64,000 bases of DNA from Bidens hawaiensis (taxonomy: Eukaryota; Streptophyta; Magnoliopsida; Asterales; Asteraceae). The notes beneath the pieces are model-generated. The model ran no database searches. It was given only the letters and a program-made list of their open reading frames with translations, and was not told the origin of the DNA. This document shows positions 53,453-64,000 of this stretch, piece after piece. A program made the translations under genes and the position numbers. Numbering within the stretch: the first letter of the stretch is position 1; each line of letters starts with the position of its first letter. The DNA is taken from assembly GCA_021521415.1 (NCBI GenBank), contig JAIQDT010000106.1:2469001-2533000 (forward strand), given 5' to 3'.

Positions 53453-54474
53453 TATATATTAAAGTTGTATATTTTGAGTCACTCAGTAAATCTATTATTC
53501 ATAAAAAAAAACCCAGTTAGAAGACAACACGTAGTTGCTCGCTTTTCCACTATCTCTCACATTTGTTATTGCCAGTCATGCAATCCGGTACTCATCTTCA
53601 CTTGCCGTCGTCATGTTACATTTATCTCCCGTCTATGGCCAGCATCCGTATTCGGTATTCTCCCTTTTTCTGGCGATTTTGGGGACTTTTTTGCCATTAT
53701 ATATATATCAAAAACAAATTTTTTTGTCAATCTCAGTAATTCATTATTCATGAAATCTCTCTCCTCGGTCACGCACGTATGTTTCCATCTCTTTTCTCAG
53801 CCACACACCACACACGTATTGAGTTACATACTCTCCTCTCTCTCATTGTTATTTATTAGAAAGTAAACGTACTTTGTGAGAAGAAAGCACTATAGCTAAA
53901 TGTACTACTAGTCTACTACTATTGAAACATGTTTTACAACATAGTGTTTGGTTTATTTTCAGAGTAGTTTCGACTCTCACCTGCAGCCGATCCCCTCCCC
54001 TTCGATCTCTTCAAAACCATCGAAGGCGTATTCATCTGGTTCTTCCACCCCGTTTTGATACACATCCACCTTGCCGTGATACGATGTATCAAACACGCTA
54101 AGTTGAGTTTAGCAGCACATTTAAAATTACAAGCTATAATCAACCTTGCTCTCAACTTAACCAACCTCTCTACACGACTCATAAATCGTGAAACGAAAGT
54201 AGTACACCGATCTTGATTGGCATTTTGATGTTTAACAATTACCTTACCTAGATCCATTAGCTGCTTACATAAAAAGAATTTGTATTGAAAAAACAAACAC
54301 CTAGTATTTTAGCGCATGTACCGCAAACAAAATGTTAATAGTAATAGTGTTATACATACTCTGGTTGAAAATCTTGGATCTGTGATCTAGCTTCGAGCCG
54401 TAACCAAAACATAAAACAATATTTCGTTTCATTACGTCTTTTTTTCTATATAAAACACAAAGATTATAACAGGC
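53453..54474. other. Intergenic between Helitron B and VPS53 3' end
   Basis: The left half (53500-53870) has CT-rich leader-like sequence (CTCTCCTCTCTCTC). A short open frame of interest on the plus strand is listed separately. The VPS53 3' UTR should lie just left of 54475. Confidence 0.45.
53968..54216 (+). CDS. Possible exon or gene fragment, 82 codons, unknown
   Basis: An ATG-less open frame beginning just after TTTTCAGAGTAG (splice-acceptor-like) and ending in TGA at 54214-54216. The translation has a hydrophobic stretch (EGVFIWFFHPVLIHIHLAVI), then a Leu/Ala/Asn-rich helix-like part (LQAIINLALNLTNL) and a basic end. Amino-acid use looks protein-like, and a leader-like region lies upstream. 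The minus strand is also open here (53934-54296), so chance is possible. Not recognised; it could be the second exon of a small plant protein or a relic. Confidence 0.25.
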   Translation, partial: FRLSPAADPLPFDLFKTIEGVFIWFFHPVLIHIHLAVIRCIKHAKLSLAAHLKLQAIINLALNLTNLSTRLINRETKVVHRS

Positions 54475-57400
54475 TCACGCATTGAAGAGTTTTCTGAAAG
54501 GTCCATCGGTTCGGTCTTTTGCAGCTTCGGTCAAAGCAAGGAACCGTTTAAAACCGGTTGTAGCAGCACCTCTACCAAGCGCTGCTGCTCGGGTGAGCAC
54601 ATCCTCCCTAGATGCAATGAGTGAACCGGAGAGCTGGCTAACCACAGGAGCAGGTGCAGGAGCCACTGCTGAGATTACTGGGACTCCTGACGTGGCAATT
54701 GGTACTTGAGAGATACCAGACCCTCGTTTGTTAAAATCTTCCAATATTGTTTGTTGGTCTGCCTTTTTCAACCCCTGTATTATCAAACGACGAATAATAC
54801 AAAATTTATTAATATATGAAAAACATTTCAAATAAAACCGGCCACCAAAAGAAAGGAACAGGACGACCTTGAGCTCTAGGATTCGTTGAAACTCGGAAGG
54901 TGTTTCCTCGGGTAGTAGTGCACTATATGTATCTGCCACCGAGTCAACCGGGGACAGAATAACCTGTACATAATAACATAGAAAACAATACTATTTCAAA
55001 TGCAAATAAAGACTTTTTAAATCTTTATGGAAGGGAGAACAAGACACAAACCTTTAAAAGTGCTTCCGCTTTGCTCATCTCCCGACTCACAAACTTTGAG
55101 TAACTAGCAGCTCCTGATGTCTGTTCATAGCAATTTCTAACTAAAAGAAAACTATAATAGCAAAAATTGCAATATTTGTAGAGCATATAAAAATATTACC
55201 TGTTTTCCTAGAGATGGAATATCTAAAAGTATTGTCTTCACAGCCTGAGTATCCAACAACATCTGCAGAAAAACAACATATTAATAAATGATATCATATG
55301 TCTTCATTCTTAATATCGGAAACAACGCTAAGAATAAAAGTATAAAAAAGTACTTGTTGAGCTCCAGTCTCAGATATCTGCTTGCATTTAAAGATATTGA
55401 GATAGAAGCGTGGACCGAGAGACGATGCAAGCTGCATGAAAAAAAAAAAAACCAGATTATAAACCAATATGCATGTCACATACAGAATATTAAATTATTA
55501 ACTTAATATGAAATAAGGCTAATTATAATTACCTTGTCTAAAAAGAATTGAAAATAAACTGGAGATAGAAGGCTTCCAAGTACAGGTATGCTACCGTTAA
55601 GGATCATTTTTATGTTTGTAACATACCTGCAAACACAGCAAATTTGTAAAAATAAATTCTTAGCATAATACTTTTACGTTTCATATGCACAAATTGTGTC
55701 TTACTCTGATTGATCGCCCACACTTTCAAGTGTACTCCATGGCACACGTGTCATTGCAGCCATTTCAGTGTCAAATTTGGTTTCCAGCCCATTAACTAAT
55801 GTTACCAATGCTTTTGTTATAACTGCTGAGAACTCATCCTGTAGATATAAAAGCAAGTAAAGTATGTTTTCAATAAGAGATAGCATTATAACAAGATATG
55901 TGTGTGTATTGCCACAATAAGACATAACATATTTACCTGTACTTCTGACATGTCAACAGCATCAGCCAACTGAGTATCTATCATTTTGGAGACGTTTTCA
56001 GCCAACTCTTCAGCCTGTAAAAGCAAATAATCAAATAACTCCTACCATATACATAATATGATAACTGACAGGTGAAAAGCTGACCGTTTTATGACAATAT
56101 TCTGCTGTGTTCACGATATAGCATATCATCCTTTCATCTTTATCAGATGTCTGCATTCAGTGTAACACAATATTAACATTAACATCAGGAAGTAAAGTTA
56201 GTTAAAAATAAGGTTGGGCCTATCCGTCCATAGAGTTAAAGAAAACCTTAATATGTCCATCCATCCCCGTGGCAGCTGCAACAATCCCTGTGCCGCCTTT
56301 TGGCAACTTCATAAAAAGCTTTGTAGCATAAGCTTTAAGCACTCTTTGAAACACCTATTAGCCAAATATGGAAAACATTTGCTTGCCCATGAGTAAAACT
56401 ATTAATAAGAGCAGAATGTAAATAACTTATTCCAAAACTGACCTTGAAAAGATTTAGTAAAGTTTGGTTCTTTGTTAAAGCGGAGCACCGCTTTAAGCTC
56501 CTTCTGATAATCAAGAATACCTGGCATAGAGGATGTGTATCAAGTTAGCAATCCAGAAGCACATTAGTATAATTCTAGTTGAATTATTAAACACATGGGT
56601 TGAACTCACTTGCATACTACTGGATAAAATACTAGTTTGACCTCCATCATCCATATCCCATGTTTCTTCCTGTAAAGTTTGAAGATAGAATTAGCACACG
56701 ATATCTGGACATAAGAATGAAAATCAACACAGAGGCTGATAAAACCTGAACAAGCTTCTCCAGGTTGTCCATAAGTGTCTTTTCTTCAAATTCTACATAC
56801 ACCGTCAAGTGTGGTTCAAAGCAAGATGATATGATTCCACGGAAATTGAACTGCCATAACAACCAAAACAAAGTAATACTCACCAGTCACCACCAAGTTT
56901 TTAATAACATTTTAATGTTGATGCAAGAATGAGACAAATAGCAATTTAAAAGTCAAAAACCTACCCCAGCTCCAGGCACAGCTAAATCTTTATCCTGACA
57001 AGAAGCACAAAATTTCAGAAATTTGAAAAAACAAAAACAAAATAGGAATATAAATAAAGAAGTTTACATCATCTTGGTTCCCTTGATGTGCAGCAAGCTT
57101 TTTCTCATACTTCTTACGAATGTCTAGTACAGCTTGATTATTATTTTCTGTTTTATCTGTTTCCTCAAACCCATCAGTCACAGTTCTGCTACTACCACTA
57201 CCGCCAAATTTATCTGCCAACTCTTCTTCGAATTCTATTGTCCGTTGTAACGCCTGCACAAGATTTCAAAAGTCTAGAATCAGGTGTCAATAACAATAAC
57301 AATAACAATAACAATAACAATAACAATAACAATAATAATAATAATAATAACAATAATAAAGACACTAAAGTGCAAGCTGGAGATATAACTGTTGAACAAT

Positions 57401-60400
57401 GCTAATTCAGAACTTACCATCAATAATGTTCCAACATCTGGTTTCTCTTTCAAGTTTTCCAAAATATCTTCAAGTTGTGTCCTGAAATAAAGAATAAGTA
57501 AATAATTTATCTAGAATAGATAACATGAGCAATAGTATCCAATGTCATTTCAAAATGGAATAAAACAACAAACCTGGTCAACTTGCAGAACTGAATACAG
57601 AGCAGATAGTCAACATGCCATGAAGTGGGAAAGATTTTCCATATCTCCTCGTTTGTTCTTAAACGTCGTTTAACCCAAGCATATCTTCTCTCTGTTTTAT
57701 CCAACTTTGCTAGCTCTGATAATGCAAGATGTTTTCAGAATTAGAAACTAACAGTTTTAGCTACATAAAGAAAGTAATTATCGAAAACAAAAACATACCA
57801 GCTCCTTCAAATATCTGCTGATATGAAATAAGTTCCTTGTCACAAAAGTTCTTCACCAACTCTTCTCTTACTGATGGTTCTAGTGCATCAACAACTAAGC
57901 AAGCATCTGATAAATGCTGCAGCAAATTACTTTCCTCGGTCTCTTTCCCTGTACCTAAGCTGGGATAAAAGAAAAAATAAAGAAAATAATAATCATTAAA
58001 TTACAATAATGATGTTTGTTTATGTAGCAAGCGGAATAAATCACATCAGATTCCAAAAAAAGTTAAAAACATCAAATTTACACACCTGGAGAAATCAGAA
58101 AAGACATGGGACTTGAGAATTTGTTTAATGTTCTTGAACTTATCTCTTAGCTCGGTGATCTTCGGGTTATCTCTGTAGCCATCAAAATGACTACATAACT
58201 GGCTGACAGCCTGAAACATACAAAAAAACATGTATATTAACAATAGCACATGTTCATGCAGGATACATATTGTCCTTTTGAACAGGTACCAATCTACAAA
58301 CATTGCAGAAAAGGCAGGTACCTCCAACTGTGCTGAAGCCTCTTTATATTGACGTTTGGAAGCCATTACTTGAAGTTGTTCAATGGCAGATACTGTCATA
58401 GTTAAAATAAAGTGTTATGTAAGAACTTGTAGGCCAATTAAAAAAATTATCAGACTTTGTATCAGAATATCTTTTCAAGGAAGTCATGATTTGAGGCTTG
58501 AACTTGTACCAAGCATAGTAAGACGATGGAGGGCTGTGATAGTAGTTGTTATGTGCTTCTTTGCAAAATCCAGCTTTTTAATGTCACGACATATTTCCTG
58601 AACCATTGCCTCACTTTGTTCAGCTTTGCTTTTAATTTCTCTAACTTTATACATGAGTTCCTAAAGTAGAATAATATCAGCAGAGGTAAACTAAGTTGAG
58701 TGATTCTTGTAAAAAATATAAAAACAAAGTGAATTGAATCTTCCAGTATAAAAAAGTTTCAATTAATGTCAACAGACCTTCACAGCACTTGTAGCTGCAG
58801 CCAGATCCTCCTTCGCTTTTGATCCTGAATTACTCTGGGCATAAAAAGTTCCACAATGAATAAGGTTCCAAGATTGCTCTCAAATAAATGAATCATTTAA
58901 AGGTAAAATATTAATAATAATGAGGACTATGAAACCACAAAAGATTCTGTAATGTAAATAATAAGTAAAACTTCTGTCCCAAATGCAACTTTTTTTTATG
59001 ATTAAAGGCAAGAAAAACCATCGGAAAACACAAACTCACCTGTTGATGAACAGCCGTTAGAATTTCAGCATCCACAATGCGTATCTCATTGTGTACTTTT
59101 TGCATCAGTGGCTCTACACCCGATAAAGATGCTTCTGGAAAGTGAACATTGCATAATGTCAAAATACAAGAAAAACTAATCTAGAAGAAGATGCGTCATA
59201 AAGATCAACACAAGTATGCAGATAGAGATTGAGGTACAAGAAGCATTATATGACAGAAACATTCATGTGCAGCTGTAGCCTGTAGGTGTAACCTAAACCT
59301 ACAAAGAATGAAGTATTACAATTTTCTAATCTTCAAAAATCCTAAAGAAGTTGTAACTCGGTGATTTCTATTTGATTTCACAAATGCACCTCTTATGTTT
59401 GTTCAGCATGTGTATCTTTACATGCTCATAACTCAATATGTCATTAACTCATTATGTTGTACATAGCTTCATAGCGTAGGATAAAGGATTCACGGGTTCA
59501 GGCTTGGCTAAAAGCACATAGTCTTGTATAGTCCTCTACAAATCAATGTTAGCCATTTTAAGTACATAGTTCCATCATCTACAAGATCCATTAAGCCTAA
59601 ATCTACTAGTTGTCTCACATAATCGTTCACCAGAAGATGCATCATAAAGATCAATACAACTATGCATATAGCGATTGAGGTACAAGAAGCATCATATAAT
59701 AGAGACACAAATGTGTAGCTTTAGCCTGTAAGTATAACCTAAATCTACGAAGGATGAAGTGTTACAATTTTCTAATCTTCAAAATCCTAGAGAAGTCGTA
59801 ACTCAGTCTCGGTGATCTCTATTTGATTTTACAAATGCACCTCTTATGTTTGTTCAGCATGTGTATCTTTACATGTTCAGAACTCCATATGTCATTTTGT
59901 TGTACATAGCTAGAGGTGAGCAATAACCAAATTGTTAACCAAAAACTGAATTAAAGAAAAATCAATTATTGGTTTTCTTTGTACCCTCGACCAACCAAAC
60001 CGAACCATTCATATTTACTGATATTTCTAGCTTTTGTACCTCCATTTCATGTATTTGATTATTTATACCTTCATTTTATGGTTTATTACTTTTATACCTA
60101 CATTTCATGTATTAAAACCTTCAGTTCATTTATTTCTAAGCAAAATTTTCAGCCCAAGTTTGGTTTTGGTTATTAACCAAACCAAAAACCGACAAACTAA
60201 CCGAATAAACCAAACTAATTGGTTAATAAACTAGATTAACCGATGACTTTGGTTTCAGTTGAGGCTAATAACCGAACCAAACCGAACTGTGCACACCCCT
60301 AGCTTCCCCAAGCCTATGATTAATGAGACAAAAGTTCAGGCTTGGCTTAAAGCTCATATTCTAGAACAGTTCTCTATAAATCATTGTTAACCAAATTTAA

Positions 60401-62684
60401 GTACATCTATTCCATCATCTACAAGATCCACTAAACCTAAAACTGCTAGTTATCTCACTATTTCACACAATCGTTCAATACAGATGCTTCAGTTACGTCC
60501 TTACAGCATGCAATAAACACTATAACAAAATGATCTGATCCAATAACTAAATTACACATGTAAAAAAGCATATAAGATGAAATCAAATACAAAACTAATG
60601 ACTCCGTGATTTCTATTTGATTTTATAAATGCACCTCTTATGTTTGTTCAGCATGTGTATCTTTACATGTTCATAACTCCATATGTCATTATGTTGTACA
60701 TAGCTTCCCCTAGCTTATGATCCATCACCTACAAGATCTATTAAGCCTGAAACTACTAGTCTCACATAAGTGTTCACCAGAAGCTTTAAACCTAAAACTG
60801 CTAGTTATCTTACACAATTGTTCAGTCCAGATGCATCAGTTATATCCTTACAGTATGCAATAAACACTATATCACAATGACCTGATCTAATAACTAAATC
60901 ACACATGTAAATACACATGTAAATCAGGATTGGTTTGACGAACATATTTTGGACAGTTCTCTATAAATCAATGTTGACAAATTTATAAGTACATTAGTTC
61001 TATCATCTACAACATCAAATATGCCTAAAACTATGGGTGTAAATGGCACGTCATATGAGCTCGGCTCGTTTTGAGCACTTTGAGCTGTGCAGAGTGAAAT
61101 GAATACATAGAAATCCAGAGGTAAAATTTAATAAAACACAAAGCTCATTATAGTACAACGAGCATAATCGAGCTTCCCAAACAAGTCTCAACCTCGAAAA
61201 AGCTCGGATCGTTTCAATACTTTTATCGATCTGATCTCAAGCAGCTCATTTGTTTGCACCACTACCTAAAACTACTGATTATCTCACACAATTGTTCACC
61301 AGAAGCTTTAAGCCTAAAACGACTAGTTATCTCACACAATTGTTCAAACCAGACACTTTAAGCCTAAAAGATCTAGTTGTCTCACACAATTGTCCTTACT
61401 TGCAATAAACTTTAAAGCACAAGTCTCGTTAAGGCTCGACAAGCCTAAACAAGCTTCCCAAACAAGTCTGGAGCTAGAATAAGCTCCACTCATTTCGATA
61501 TTTTTATCGATCTGATCTCGAGCGGCTCGCTCAATTCGTTTGCACGTTACCTAAAACTACAGGTTAGCTCACACATTTGTTCAACCATATGCTAGTTCAG
61601 TTATATCCTCACAATATACAATAAACACTATATAACAAATTCACAATAATTTGATCTAATAATTAAAATCAACTAACAGATGCTCGAAAAAGCTCGGCTA
61701 GTTTCATATTTTTATTGATCTGATCTCGAGCAGCTTAGCTCACAAGCTGCTCGATTTGTTTGCACCGCTACCTAAAACTACTAATCATCTCACACAATTG
61801 TTCACCAGAAGCTTTAAGCCTAAAACTACTAGTTATCTCACACAATGGTTCAGACTAGATGCTTCAGTTATGTCTATAACAGTATGCAATAAACACCATA
61901 TCACAATGATCTGATCTAATAACTAAATCACACAAGTAAATACACAAGGCTTATAAAAGGCATGACGAGCCTATACGAGCTTCCCAAACAAGTATTGAGC
62001 TCAAAAAAACTTCACTCGTTTCAATATTTTTATCGATCTGATCTCGAGCAGCTCGATTCTTTTGCATTGCTACCTAAAACTACTAGTTATCTCACACAAC
62101 TATATCCTTACAATATACAGCAAACACTATATCACCAATTCACAATAATCTGATCTAATAAAGTTTAATAAAGCACAAGGCTCGTTAAAGTTCAACGAGC
62201 CTAAACGAGCTTCCCAAACAAGTCTCGACCTCGAAAAAGCTGAGCTCGTTTCAATACTTTTATCGATCTGATCTCGAGCAGCTCATTCGTTTGCATTGCT
62301 ACCTAAAACTACTAGTTATCTCACACAACTAATCACCAGATGCTAGTTCAGTTATATCCAACCAGTATACAATAAACACTATATCACAAATTCACAATGA
62401 TCTGATCTAATATAGTTTAATTAAGCACAAGCCTCGATTAAGTACAATGAGCTTCCCAAACAAGTCTCGACCTCAAAAAACTCCACTCATTTCGATATAT
62501 TTATCGATCTGATCTCGAGCATCTCATTCGTTCGTTTGTACGTTACCTACAACTACTAGCTATCTCACACTAGTACTAGTATATCACAAATTCACAATAA
62601 TCTGATCTAATAATTAGAATATAAAATCAACTGACCTGTAGGAAACATCTGGTTAATATAATCTAAAGTACTCGATTTCTCCAT
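54475..62684 (-). CDS. VPS53: VPS53, GARP/EARP tethering complex subunit
   Basis: Minus strand, 24 exons spliced by GT-AG into 819 residues. Exons: 62684-62636, 59134-59040, 58834-58778, 58660-58510, 58392-58322, 58210-58086, 57959-57799, 57715-57574, 57481-57418, 57253-57068, 56994-56965, 56850-56746, 56669-56610, 56520-56443, 56354-56247, 56150-56085, 56014-55937, 55838-55705, 55626-55533, 55431-55354, 55262-55200, 55120-55052, 54963-54868, 54774-54475. The N-terminal half is the coiled-coil Vps53_N domain (YINQMFPT start; SHVFSDF near residue 210). The C-terminal half is the helical-bundle region ending GFKRFLALTEAAKDR. Length is close to the Arabidopsis protein (about 828). VPS53 with VPS51, 52 and 54 tethers endosome-derived vesicles at the trans-Golgi; Arabidopsis HIT1 mutants are heat-sensitive. 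The first intron is 3501 bp and repeat-filled. No break was found. Confidence 0.95.
57288..57358. repeat. AACAAT / AAT microsatellite in VPS53 intron 9
   Basis: Eight or more CAATAA units pass into AAT repeats. It lies between the exons ending at 57253 and 57418. It creates a false asparagine-run frame on the plus strand. Confidence 0.95.
59187..62600. repeat. Tandem and compound repeats filling VPS53 intron 1
   Basis: A unit of about 446 bp beginning AGATGC(G/A)TCATAAAGATCAA starts at 59187 and 59635, with a partial third copy near 60597 (GTGATTTCTATTTGATTTTA). From about 60980 to 62600 a second compound unit recurs roughly six times. It joins CTACTAGTTATCTCACACAA, CAATAAACACTATATCACAA, CTGATCTAATAA and a GAGCTCG-type block (TTTATCGATCTGATCTCGAG, CAGCTCATTCGTTTGCA). 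No coding potential. Confidence 0.85.
59911..60299. mobile_element. MITE-like insertion in the second intron repeat, with an empty sister site
   Basis: Ends are TAGAGGTGAGCA and, at right, TGTGCACACCCC (reverse complement GGGGTGTGCACA). TAGC stands on both sides (59907-59910, 60300-60303). The paralogous repeat at 60695-60710 reads TACATAGCTTCCCC with no insert, showing the pre-insertion state. The interior is AACCAAACCGAA-rich. A 4-bp duplication is unusual for hAT; the class is left open. Confidence 0.65.
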
Positions 62685-63410
62685 TCTCCTTCACAAATTA
62701 ATCTCCAGATATCAATCAATCAATCACCTAACATCATGCCACGTGTCAATTACGCTAATAATAAACATTACGTACAATTAGTCATTAGACATTACAAACA
62801 GTCAGATCTGGTTTACCTAAATCGGCTCAGACGCGTGTAGATCATGGAATTGAATGGAGATAAGTGCAATTGAATGTTACGAGTGTGTTCCGGTGAATGA
62901 TGACGTCACGGCGGTGAGTTACGGTGGCGATTTTGACTGTTTGTTTTGTGAGTCAAGTCAAATCCTGTATTCAAGGGACTCCACTGGTTATTGTTATTGT
63001 TATTGTGTGTGTTTATGGTTTTAGAAATGAGGCTTGAAGAATTGTGATATTATTATTTAGACCTTGGACTTGTGTTTATGGGAATGATGTTAGTTTTAAT
63101 CGTTATGTTCACGGGATGTGAAATGGGTCGGATGCAACCCTTGGTATTTTACTGTCGTTAAAGCCTTTAACCTTGGGAAGTTTTTGTTAAAAGTGATCAA
63201 CTCGCGTGTCAAGTTATATAACGTAAGATTAAAATAATAAGTTAACATCTCTGGTAAGATGAGGTTGCAACTTGTGCAAGTTAAACTGCGGGTTTTAAAT
63301 TATATGTTTTTACTTTTTAGTATAAAGAGGTGGCTAATGTTTCTTTGTACGATGTGGTGATTTGATTGTTTCTAATATTTTGTGCTATTTTTTATATCGA
63401 TTGTCTTATA
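62685..63410. other. VPS53 upstream region
   Basis: The VPS53 promoter and leader should lie here on the minus strand. On that strand GATTTAG|GTAAACC at about 62817 could be the donor of a 5' UTR intron ending near the ATG; this is only a suggestion. No other gene is recognised. Confidence 0.4.
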
Positions 63411-63763
63411 TAGAGGTGGCCAAATAAACCGGTTAACCGAACCAACCCGAAAACTGAACTGAACCGGTTTGAAACCGATTATGTAGAAACCGGTTTGGAA
63501 CCGATTGAAACCGTAGGTTCTGAACCAGTTTGGAAACGATTGAAACCGTAGGTTCGGAACCGGTTTGCAATTTTCTCCACCAAAACTGGTTAACCGAACC
63601 AAAACCAGTCAAAACCTGAACCGTAACCGATCGTAACATTGTAAGAAACCGGTTTCAACCCGAACTGAAACCGATCATAAACCAGTTTTGACTTTTGTTG
63701 ACCAAACCGAACCAGTTCTAACCCAAACCGATTTTGAGTTTTAAACCGGTTTGTGCACCTCCA
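63411..63763. mobile_element. hAT-like MITE, 8-bp TSD GTCTTATA
   Basis: GTCTTATA stands at 63403-63410 and 63764-63771. Termini are TAGAGGTGGCCAAA at left and, reverse complemented, TGGAGGTGCACAAA at right. The 353-bp interior is made of repeated AACCGGTTT and GAAACCGAT motifs and has no transposase. The open frames here are by-products of the repeats. Confidence 0.85.
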
Positions 63764-63771
63764 GTCTTATA

Positions 63772-64000
63772 GAAGAATATATTGGTGCACGTGTTTCTTG
63801 TTTAGGGGGTCGGAAAGAAGCCGAGATGAGCTTAAGTTTAGAAGGTCGAGAATATTTGACCTTGATACGAGCGCGCATATAACCATGATCGCTTAAGCAT
63901 ACACGATTCAGGAAGTTAGAGTAGTCAACAAAAGTCTGAATTGTTATACAATGGTAAAAAGATCAAGAGCAATTCACACCAAGTTCTTGTTAAGCTTGTG
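63772..64000. other. Window end, no feature recognised
   Basis: No open frame or repeat worth naming. A gene may lie beyond the edge. Confidence 0.4.

Noticed and set aside
54482..54709. 75-codon plus-strand frame
   Set aside because: Shadow of the last VPS53 exon, which is conserved on the minus strand.
57088..57405. 105-codon frame with an asparagine run
   Set aside because: It translates the intron microsatellite of VPS53 on the opposite strand.
63372..63639. Two overlapping minus-strand frames with repeated FQTG-like peptides
   Set aside because: Translation of the AACCGG repeats of a MITE.

Overview
The window is nuclear DNA of a flowering plant. The evidence is GT-AG introns in every conserved gene, an LBD transcription factor, a PPR protein, plant-type LTR retrotransposons, Helitrons and many MITEs. 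The overall style (long AT-rich intergenic DNA, AACCGG-rich and GAGCTCG-rich MITEs, the retroelement ORF near the left end) suggests Asteraceae. That is an inference from general familiarity, not a database match.

Layout. 1-5440: remains of an LTR-type element with a 927-codon ORF of unknown function, flanked by a dense field of GCGAAGTT/AACTTCGC motifs. 6775: first of three tRNA-Leu(UAG) genes (others at 20920 and 42067), whose flanks are also related. 9001-10080: Helitron end with diverged repeats. 11124-14838: LBD18/LBD30-like gene with ACG where the family has its start codon, and a 3 kb intron carrying a foldback element. 16229-19195: two-exon P-type PPR gene on the minus strand. 19302-21809: hAT-like MITEs. 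22050-23956: broken multi-exon gene of unknown family, followed by a 97-bp-arm hairpin built from part of it. 24483-28139: complete non-autonomous LTR element (TSD AAGTG) whose interior is almost all minisatellite. 28438-40821: complete 12.4 kb Ty3/Gypsy element of the Tat type (TSD GGGTG), minus strand, with an intact 1205-codon pol frame, frameshifted gag/protease, and a spliced antisense gene with its own TATA box and AATAAA. 43022-47289: seven-exon ANKZF1/Vms1 orthologue. 47606-53452: two related Helitrons abutting head to tail. 54475-62684: 24-exon VPS53 gene. 63411-63763: hAT-like MITE.

The conserved host genes are LBD (lateral-organ/vascular transcription factor), PPR (organelle RNA factor), ANKZF1 (ribosome-associated quality control) and VPS53 (GARP complex). 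They are functionally unrelated neighbours. ANKZF1 and VPS53 read completely through by hand-splicing with GT-AG junctions and no frame breaks (641 and 819 residues); the PPR gene gives 400 residues. The first introns of ANKZF1 and VPS53 are swollen by tandem arrays that include GAGCTCG-type repeats. All splice sites, terminal repeats and target-site duplications were found by eye; no alignment or database search was run.
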